This document shows positions 27,592 to 34,802 of a stretch of DNA of 49,092 nt, one piece after another. Numbering within the stretch: position 1 is the first letter of the stretch; every line of letters starts with the position of its first letter. The translations under genes were made by a program, and so were the position numbers. The stretch comes from Thraustochytrium sp. TN22 (Eukaryota > Sar > Bigyra > Thraustochytrida > Thraustochytriidae): the NCBI GenBank assembly GCA_013306675.1, contig JABLUY010000263.1:1-49092 (forward strand). Direction: 5' to 3'. Below the pieces are notes generated by a model. The model ran no database searches, was not told the origin of the DNA, and saw only the letters and a list, made by a program, of their open reading frames with translations.

Positions 27592-28114
27592 GGTGCGGGT
27601 TGCCTTGCGTTGCCAAGCCGAGGCGCACCCGGCCCGACCTGGCCGGCCGAGGCGGAGACGGGCCGCGGCGGCGCCGACGAGCTGCCAAGCTGCCGTGCCG
27701 AGCGAGCTGCCAGTGCCTCGCCCAGGCAGGCAGGCAAGAGAAGGTGCAAGGCGCGGCAAGGCCGCACTGCAGAGCCGCGGCCTGTACGCGCCTGCCACTG
27801 CTCCGCCTGTGACTAACTAACTAGTTCTCCCTTCGCGGGTGCTCGCGAGCTAGCCTAGCTACGAGTAGGTAGCCAGCCCGCGCTTGTCGGTGACGCAAGC
27901 GGAGAGCCGCGTTGCGTCGCACGGAACTTGAAGCCAGACATGCTCTGCGCCACGGGCTCGGCCTGCAGCGCCACGCCCACCGGAGCGATCGCGATCGCGA
28001 CCGTGGCCACGGCCACCCCGCCTGTGGCCTAACAATTGACCCAACATGGTGCCGTGCACGATAACTTTAGAACGCTCGTGCACGATATCTCTAAACGGGC
28101 TGCTGGGGGCGCTT

Positions 28115-28220
28115 AACGCGGCACTCGCCGCTCCGTGGGCGGAGACCCTCTTCAACGCGGCACTCGCCGCTCCCTGCTCCGCCCTGCTCCGCCCTGCTCC
28201 GCCCTGCTCCGCCCTGCTCC
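28115..28220. repeat. 20-bp duplication plus 10-bp tandem array upstream of the UBX gene
   Basis: AACGCGGCACTCGCCGCTCC occurs at 28115-28134 and again at 28154-28173. It is followed by five copies of GCCCTGCTCC (28171-28220, the first with T for G). Just upstream, CGTGCACGATA occurs at 28053-28063 and 28077-28087. Position 130-300 bp before the start codon makes a regulatory role possible, but none is shown. Confidence 0.8.
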
Positions 28221-28352
28221 AAGAGCCCCGCCCGCTCCGAGCGCTCCGGCCGCGCTGGGCTGGCGCAGGTGCCGTGGACCAAGCCGGCGAAGCTCGTTGA
28301 CGTGCAGCGCAGCAGCGGCGACTTCTTCGAGGCCGAGTCGCCGGGGCAGACC

Positions 28353-29794
28353 ATGCCGGCGCTCGGGACGGCGCCGCGCGACGGGCCCGCGGCCGGCGTG
28401 CTCACGGTGCAGTTCCGCGGGCGCCGCGAGAAGGTGCGCGTGGCGACCGTGTCCACGACGCTGCAGACCGTGGTGGACGACGCCTGCGCGCTCTTCGGCG
28501 CCAAGCTCGGCCTGCAGGTGGACCCAGCGCGCGCCTCGCTCACGCACCGCGGCAAGAAGCTCGATCTCACGCTGCCTTTCCGCTTCACCAACCTCGTCAA
28601 CAACGCGCTCGTGGACCTGCAGGCCATCGGCGTGCGGGATGCCGACGCTGCCGACGCCAATGCCAAGGTCGGCGAGACCGCCGCCTCGCCCGTCGCGCCG
28701 GCATCCGCGCCCGCGCCCACGCCCGCGTCCAGGTCCTCGTCTTCATCCTCGTCCGCGCTGGTGCACGTTCAGGTGCGCTTCGCCACGGGCAAGGCGGCGC
28801 GCGGCAAGTTCTCGCCGGACACCACGCTAGCGGACGTCGTGCGCGAGCTGGCTGGCTCTGGCACGGACGCCGCCGCGGCAGACGCCGTCACCGCCGTGGT
28901 CTTCATGCAGACACAGGTGCCCGCTGAGGCGCTCGGCGACACGACACTGCGTGCGCTCGGCATCGCCGATGGGTCGGCCTCGCTGCGCGCGCTCAGCTCG
29001 CCGGCCGCCCGGGAGGAGAAGCAGCAGGCAGCGCCGAGTGCTCCTGCTGCTGCCGCTGCTGCCGCTGCTGCTCCTGCTGCTCCCGCTGCGCCTGCAAAGT
29101 CCGCTCCGACGCCAGACGAGAGCAAGCAGGCGTCGAGCCAGGAGGACGCTAGCATGGAGCTCGAGGCGCCGGCTCGAGCGCAAGAGGACGGGCGCGAGAT
29201 CGTGCAGCGCGCCGTGGAGCGCATTCGCGAGGCGCACTTCGACGCAGACTCACAGGGCATCGTGCGCACGCTGCTCAAGATCTTGTCCGCCGTGCTGCGC
29301 AAACCGCAAGACGAGCGCGTGCGGCGCATCAACCAGAGCAACGCGGCCTTTCAAGAAAAGGTGGGCCGCCACCAGGCCGCCGTGCGCGTACTGCACGCGG
29401 CGGGCTTCCGCTCGCGCGAGGGCGCCTGGGTGCTGCTGCCCGAGCGCGAGGACGCGCGCCGGCTTGGGCACGCCGTGGACGCGCTGGCCAGGCTCGGCGT
29501 TGAGGTGGGCTGCAACTCGGCGGAGATGGCGGCCTACTCGCAGGTCCCCGCGCAGGCGAGCGCTGATGCGGCCGCCGCGCCGGGCCCGGACTTTGACCCG
29601 TACAAGACCAACTTGACGCGCCTCGCGCCGCAGCTGCCGGTCGACACGCGCGCCGAGTCGGCCGTGGAGCGCGAGCTCGCCGACCTGCGCGCGGCGCGGG
29701 ACAAGATGTTCGCCGAGGCCGGCACGCCGGAACGCCAGCTGCGCGTCTTTCAGCCAGAGCGCGGCTTCAACGCGCGCAACTTTTCTGCACACCT

Positions 29795-29828
<34 letters not shown>

Positions 29829-30506
29829 CAAAACAGCGAGAGCGGCGCATCGGGCGCGGGCCGGGGTGACCTGGGCCTCGTCGCGGCCGCGGCACGCGCC
29901 CGCCAGCAGCAGCGTTCCAAGGAGGAGAACTTTAGTACGCGCGCCATGCGCGAGCTCGAGGCGCTCCGCAAGACCAGGTTCTACAGCAGCACGCTCGTGC
30001 GCGTGCAGCTGCCGGACCGCGTCATCATCCAGGCCTTTTTCTCGCCCCGGGAGCGCGTTGCAGCGCTGCATGAGGCCGTGGCCGAGCTGCTCGTGGACGG
30101 CATGCGCGCCTCCTTTGAGCTCTACGTCGCGCCACCGCAGCGGGTACTGCGCGCCAAGGCCACGCTTGAGGAGGAGAGCCTCGTCCCTGCCGCGCTCGTG
30201 CACCTCCGCTGGACCGTCAGCGACGATGCCGCGGCGCCCAATGACGCCAAGGCATACCTGCGCGACCCTGACGCCTTGCTAACATCCAGCCAGGGCAACA
30301 CCAGCGATGCCATGGACGTCGATTCGGTTGCCATTCCGGCGGCCAAGTCGCTCGTCGCTGGCGCCCCGGTCGCAGCAGCCTCCACCACCTCGAACATGGG
30401 CGCGACGGGCGCGTCTGCTTCGCGTGCGGTGGGGCAGCCTCGTGCGGATGCGGCGGACCGTGCCAAGAGCTCCGCCGGCATGCCCAAGTGGATGAAGCTC
30501 AAGTGA
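28353..30506 (+). CDS. ASPSCR1: TUG/ASPL-like UBX-domain protein with PUB-like domain (p97/VCP adaptor)
   Basis: A 717-residue predicted adaptor of the AAA ATPase p97/Cdc48. Order: TUG-type ubiquitin-like domain (about 14-95; LTVQFRGRREKVRVATVSTT...), a second ubiquitin-like segment (about 130-210; VHVQVRFATGKAARGKFSPD), an Ala/Pro linker, a PUB/PUG-like domain (about 275-370; EIVQRAVERIREAHFD...QSNAAFQEKVG...AGF), a charged Gln/Glu-rich stretch (QEQEQEQEQEQQ), and a UBX domain (about 535-620; VRVQLPDRVIIQAFFSPRE...LVPAALVHLRW). The tail ends PKWMKLK, recalling the conserved PKWLKLP tail of TUG/ASPL. UBX and PUB domains are both known p97 contacts. ATG 28353 is the first in frame. The open frame continues 28 codons upstream to a GTG preceded by GGCGCAG, which could be a 3' splice site, so an upstream exon is possible. 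Confidence 0.78.
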
Positions 30507-31016
30507 GAAAGAAGCCTGGCTGTGAGGAGGATCCGGTGCATTTCAGCAGATGCTGGCTCGGCTTTCTTGCGCGGCATGCGCACAGTCAAGTGCATGAAAT
30601 GGGCGCGAACAAGATCCATCCAGATTGTCTCGCCATACGCTTCGACTCTCCCTCTCTCTCTTTCTCTCTGTGGGTCATTCTCTTCCTCTCACTTCTTTCT
30701 CTTTAGCTTCCGTGTAGTATGTTATCTCGGGTCAGAAGGTTTCCTTCTCCTTGTAGTCGTGTCTCATCAGTCTTGTGTCATGGTCGTTCCATGCCAAGGA
30801 CGTGCGCAAAACAGTTGCCACCATGCGAGCTCGTACAGAGCCTCGTCTGGACAGCCAGCTTCCCCGCCCGCCAGTCAGCCAAGGTCATCGAGTAGACAGA
30901 GCGTCACTCCCTGTCAGTCGCCAAGGACGCTGTGCAACGCTATGCAACGCTGCGGGACGTCGCACAGCGCCACGTCGCGCCGCGCCACGCTAGCTAGTAC
31001 GCTTCGCTATGCTACG
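30507..31016. other. convergent 3' spacer
   Basis: About 510 bases between the stops of the UBX protein (+) and the three-TM protein (-). It includes a pyrimidine-rich CTCTCTTTCTC tract (about 30645-30710) likely in the UBX gene 3' UTR, and a GCTAGCTAG element at about 30989. No gene recognised. Confidence 0.5.
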
Positions 31017-31499
31017 CTACGCCACTTTGCTCGAAGCAGCCTCCACGGCCTTGGCCTCGTCCTCGCGAATGCGGCGCGCGAGCTTTTCCTCCGCCACCTC
31101 GAGAAAGTAGTAGAGGCCGCCCGAATAGCAGACGAAGACGACGGCGGCGTTGGCCAGGCCCCAGACCTGCATGGCCGTCTGCGACTCGAACGCGAAGAGC
31201 GAGATGGCATACTGCACAGTGCCAGCAGTCATGAAGGAAAAGCCGGCGCCCAGCATGACCATGCAGGGCCAGAGGTCCTCGCGGCGCTCCACATCAAAGG
31301 CGTGGTACAGCCCCACGCCGCTGACGCTCCCAATGATGGCATTGCGCGTGTAGTTGAGCCAGGAGCCCTCGATCACCAGCCTGCGCGCGTGCGCGCGCTC
31401 CTCCTCCGCCATGTTGAGCGGCTTGCGCTCCGGGCGCGCGCCCGGGCCCGAGGTCGCGCGGCGCGCGCGGCCCGCGCCGCCCGGAGGCGTTGGCGCCAT
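31017..31499 (-). CDS. small three-transmembrane protein, DUF202-like layout
   Basis: A 160-residue membrane protein. A basic Pro/Arg N-terminus (1-30) is followed by a charged amphipathic segment (MAEEERAHARRLVIEGSWL), then hydrophobic helices at about 50-68 (NAIIGSVSGVGLYHAF), 78-103 (CMVMLGAGFSFMTAGTVQYA) and 110-135 (VWGLANAAVVFVCYSGGLYYF), and a charged C-terminal tail. The spacing of an amphipathic N-terminal segment and three helices resembles small DUF202/YidH-type proteins, but I cannot confirm homology. The first helix carries NYTRN, a place where DUF202 members have a conserved Arg. ATG 31499 (GCGATGGCG) is preferred; the internal Met about residue 30 is an alternative. The open frame continues far upstream only because of GC bias. 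The gene is divergent from the G3E GTPase with a 0.9 kb shared promoter. Confidence 0.68.
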   Translation of the reverse strand: MAPTPPGGAGRARRATSGPGARPERKPLNMAEEERAHARRLVIEGSWLNYTRNAIIGSVSGVGLYHAFDVERREDLWPCMVMLGAGFSFMTAGTVQYAISLFAFESQTAMQVWGLANAAVVFVCYSGGLYYFLEVAEEKLARRIREDEAKAVEAASSKVA

Positions 31500-32412
31500 C
31501 GCGCCCCGCCGCGCCAGCGCCGCCCCCCGCCGCCGCCCGGCGCGCGCAGCCGCGCAGCCGCGCAGCCCGCCAGCGCCGGCGCCAGCGCCCGCGCCGCCGC
31601 CGCGCCGCCGCCGCCCCGCCGCGCGCGCGCCGCCATGCCGCCGCGCGCGCTGCGCCTCTGCCGGCGCGCCGCCGCCGCTGGTCTGACTCTGCTGTGCTGT
31701 CTGACATGTGAAGCAGGCAAGGAAGCGCCGGGCCCGCATCCGCGCCCGCGCCCGCGCCCGCGCCCCCGGCCCGGGGCCGCGGCGCGGCGGGCGCGGCGCG
31801 GGGCCGCTGCAGCGCCGGCCTCGCGCCGCGGCACGCGCCCGCGCGCCGCTCGCCGCTCGCTGCGCGCGCGCGCCGCTCGCCGCGCGCCGCGGTGGCCCGG
31901 CCTCCTGCATCATCATCCGCCGTCGTCCCAGCGCGGCGCTGCGCTGCGCTGCGCTGCGCGGCGCGGCGCGGCGGGGCGGGGCGCGGCGCGCGGAGGCGGC
32001 GCCGCCGCGCGAGCTGGCGGCGCCGCGCTGCAGCGCAGGGCTGCAGCCCCGCGCAGAAGCGCAGGCAGGCAGGCGGGCGAGGCGCATTTTTCGAACGTGC
32101 CATGGCATCATCATCGTCCTCGCTCGGGGCGCCTGCGGCAGCGCCCCCGCGCAGACAGGCAGCCTTGGCCGCCTCGCGCCGCGCCGCGCCGCAGCGGCGC
32201 CGCGCCCGCCGCCCTCGCCCGCCGCCCGCCGCCGCCGCGCCCGCCGCGCCCGCCGCGACGATCCCACGCGGCGGCGACGGCGGAGAGCGCGGGCGCCGCG
32301 ACCTGAGCAGAGCAGAGCAGAGCAGAGCAGAGCAGGCAGGCAGAGCGCGAAGGGCGGCGGCGGCGCGGGCGCGGGCGCGGGCGCGGCGCGGGCGCGGCGG
32401 CGGCGGCGCGCG
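31500..32412. other. divergent, extremely GC-rich shared promoter region
   Basis: About 0.9 kb between two outward start codons, built largely of CGCGCC/GCCGCC runs, with GCGCT (31936-31958) and GAGCA (32305-32334) pentanucleotide arrays. All six frames are open over long stretches, but none has protein character. Confidence 0.5.
32305..32334. repeat. (GAGCA)6 pentanucleotide microsatellite
   Basis: Six GAGCA units followed by GGCAGGCAGA, about 80 bp before the start codon of the TPR-G3E GTPase and probably in its 5' UTR. Confidence 0.9.
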
Positions 32413-34476
32413 ATGGAGGCGGGCGCCGCGCTGCTGCGGCGCGGCGAGGCGGAGGCCGCGGAGGCGGCGTTCGAGGCGGCGACGGCGGCGCGGCCGGGAG
32501 ATGCGGCGGCGTGGTCGAACCTGGCGGCGGCGCGCGTGCGCGCGGGGCGCGCGCGAGAGGCGGTGAGCGCGGCGCGCGAGTGCGTGCGGCTGGCGCCGAC
32601 GTGGGCCAAGGGGTACTACCGGCTGGCCGTGGCACTGCTGGCGCTCGAGGAGACGGGCAAGAGCTTCGTGGCGACGGCCGTGGCGCGGGCGCTGGAGCCG
32701 AGCGCGCAGCTGTACAGGGACATGCACGCGGCGGTGCGCGAGGCGGCGGAGGAGCAGGGGCTGGCGCTCGACGTTCTCGAGGCCGAGGCGCAGCGCCTGC
32801 TGCCCAAGACGCCGGCGGCGCTGCTGCAGCGAGGCGGAAAAGGGGAGGATGAGGCGGGCGCGCGCACGCCGGTGCTGGTGCTCAGCGGGTTCCTGGGCGC
32901 CGGCAAGACGTCGCTGCTGCAGCACGTGCTGACGAACCGCGAGGGCCGGCGCGTGGCGGTCATCGTGAACGACATGAGCGAGGTGAACGTGGACGCGGCT
33001 CTGCTGGGCGCAGCGCGCGGCGCCGCCGCGCCGCTCTCGGTCGCGGTGACGCGGCGGTCCGAGGAGATGGTGGAGCTGTCGAACGGCTGCATCTGCTGTA
33101 CCCTGCGCGACGACCTGCTGCAGGAGGTGGCGCGCTTGGCGTCGAGCGAGGGGGCGCGGTTCGACTACATTCTCGTGGAGAGCACGGGCATCTCGGAGCC
33201 TCTGCCCGTGGCACAGACCTTCCTCTTTGAGGACAGCGCCGGCCGATCGCTGAGCTCGGTGGCACGCCTCGACGCGCTGGTGACCGTAGTGGACGCCGCG
33301 TCCTTCGAGGCTGACCTAGGCTCCATCGAGGTGCTGCAGGATCGCGCGTGGCAGGCGTCCGAGGGGGACCGGCGCACGATCGCGCAGCTGCTGGTGGACC
33401 AGGTCGAGTTCGCCAACGTGATCGTGCTCAACAAGGCAGACTTGGTGGGCGCCGACGCACTAGCGCGCGTGCGGGCAATCGTTAGCTCGCTAAACCCTGG
33501 CGCGCGCCTGCTCACGGCCGAGCACGGCCGAGTGCCCCTGGACAGCGTGCTGGACACGCGACTCTTCGACCTGGACCGCGCCGCGCAGGCGCCAGGCTGG
33601 CTGCGCGAGCTGCGCGGGCAGCACACGCCGGAGACCGAGGAGTACGGTATCTCTTCGTGGGTCTTTCGCTCCGAGAGGCCTTTTGCGGGCGCCGCCCTGG
33701 CACGCCTCCTCGAGCAGGGCGATCGCTTGTTTCGCGAAGAGTGCGGCGTGGTACGCGCCAAGGGCGTCTGCTGGATTGCAGAGGAGTCGCGCATGGCGCT
33801 GGAGTGGTCTTGCGCGGGCCGCGTCCAGCGCGTTTCGGCACGCAGCTTTTGGAAAGCCTGCGTGCGGGGCAGCGTCCCGCAAAGTCGCGATCCTCGAGAT
33901 CATGGCCATGGTCATGGCCATGGCCATGGTCATGGCCATGGTCCCAGCCATCAAAGCCAGGTCCGAAGTGAGGATCAAGGTCAAGACCACGTCCAAGATC
34001 AAAGGACTGAGATCGTCTTTATTGGCGTCGGTCTGTGCGTTGATCGCCTCGACGAGGTCCTCAGCGCTGCGCTCACCCCCGGGCGGGACAGCGCAGGGAG
34101 CCACCTCACCTTTGCAAAGGCGGCCTCGTCGACCTACTTTGCGCTCGTACGAGACCTCTTGGGAGCGCTCTACCAACTCGGTCTGGACGATTTGCCCATT
34201 CTTCCCCGCGCAGCTGCCGCGGCGGCAGTCCAGGTGGCCACGTCTGCACGCGCCCGCGTGGCGAGGCTTGCGGTCGTGCGCCATCGTCTCGAACAGCTGC
34301 AAGAGGCACCGGGTGAGCTGACGAGCGAGGAAATGGAGGAGATTGCAGGGCTGGCTCAGGAGTTTGCAGACCTTTCGCAAGATCGTGTCGCATCGGAGGA
34401 CGAAAAGCTTGCTCTTGAGCAGTGCCTACGCGATGTGCAGGCTGCTGTGAGCACGGGAAATGATGTGCAAGATTGA
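32413..34476 (+). CDS. TPR domain fused to a COG0523/CobW-type G3E GTPase with His-rich loop
   Basis: A 687-residue predicted metal-handling GTPase. Residues 1-105 look like tandem TPR helices (GEAEAAEAAFEAATAARPGD, then AWSNLAAARVRAGRAREAVS and YYRLAVALLALE). The G3E domain starts about 150 with Walker A GFLGAGKT (K165), an NDMSEVNVDAALL segment, the metal-binding motif C226-I-C228-C229 (known family motif CxCC), ESTGISEPLPVA and the guanine-specificity motif NKADLV. A CobW C-terminal domain follows (YGISSWVFRSERPF...FWKACV), interrupted by a His-rich insert of seven His-Gly pairs (497-510), and ending in EIVFIGVGLCVDRLDEVLSAAL. COG0523 proteins are metallochaperones, often for zinc, that use GTP to load client enzymes; His-rich insertions are known metal-binding loops there. 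The N-terminal TPR suggests direct client docking (inferred). ATG 32413 is the only in-frame ATG; the longer open frame starts with GTG in low-complexity DNA. The C-terminal 130 residues are helical and unrecognised. Confidence 0.88.
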   Translation: MEAGAALLRRGEAEAAEAAFEAATAARPGDAAAWSNLAAARVRAGRAREAVSAARECVRLAPTWAKGYYRLAVALLALEETGKSFVATAVARALEPSAQLYRDMHAAVREAAEEQGLALDVLEAEAQRLLPKTPAALLQRGGKGEDEAGARTPVLVLSGFLGAGKTSLLQHVLTNREGRRVAVIVNDMSEVNVDAALLGAARGAAAPLSVAVTRRSEEMVELSNGCICCTLRDDLLQEVARLASSEGARFDYILVESTGISEPLPVAQTFLFEDSAGRSLSSVARLDALVTVVDAASFEADLGSIEVLQDRAWQASEGDRRTIAQLLVDQVEFANVIVLNKADLVGADALARVRAIVSSLNPGARLLTAEHGRVPLDSVLDTRLFDLDRAAQAPGWLRELRGQHTPETEEYGISSWVFRSERPFAGAALARLLEQGDRLFREECGVVRAKGVCWIAEESRMALEWSCAGRVQRVSARSFWKACVRGSVPQSRDPRDHGHGHGHGHGHGHGPSHQSQVRSEDQGQDHVQDQRTEIVFIGVGLCVDRLDEVLSAALTPGRDSAGSHLTFAKAASSTYFALVRDLLGALYQLGLDDLPILPRAAAAAAVQVATSARARVARLAVVRHRLEQLQEAPGELTSEEMEEIAGLAQEFADLSQDRVASEDEKLALEQCLRDVQAAVSTGNDVQD

Positions 34477-34802
34477 GCAAGGTCAAGACTCGCAATGGCA
34501 GTTGTCGCTTGGCTGTAGCGAGCCGTGGCGAGGAAGCTTTAGAATTCCGCCGCAAGCGAGCCAACCAAGCTAAGGACCTCTCTAAGTCAGCCAGCAAAAG
34601 CCCTTGGTAAGTATGTAGGCAGGTCGAGTGACCGACTCGCAGAGCACGGCCTTGTCACGGTTTACACCACTGCAAGGGGTGGGGAAGGGGGGGATCTTCT
34701 GATAAACTCAGGTGGTACCAGTTGGTAGCGAAGCTATTTTAGATCTTAGCTGGTCGCCCGCTGCCTGACGACGACGGAGGAGATGGTGAGTGTGACGGCG
34801 GA
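34477..34802. other. convergent 3' spacer
   Basis: About 325 bases between the stops of the G3E GTPase (+) and the VWA-Apple gene (-), with a short G-rich tract (about 34675-34695). No gene recognised. Confidence 0.5.

Larger units (their letters stand above)
26771..28352. other. divergent spacer between pyrophosphatase and UBX-protein genes
   Basis: About 1.6 kb with two outward-facing promoters. Visible structure: a duplicated segment AGCTGCGCCTGC...GGATACTACGTGGAT (27271-27307 and 27381-27430), a GCGTT array, and a block of short repeats just before the UBX gene (28053-28220). No gene recognised. Confidence 0.5.

Noticed and set aside
31708-32412. A 235-codon N-terminal extension of the TPR-G3E GTPase.
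   Set aside because: It begins with GTG, contains no ATG, and is low-complexity Arg/Ala/Pro sequence in promoter-like DNA.
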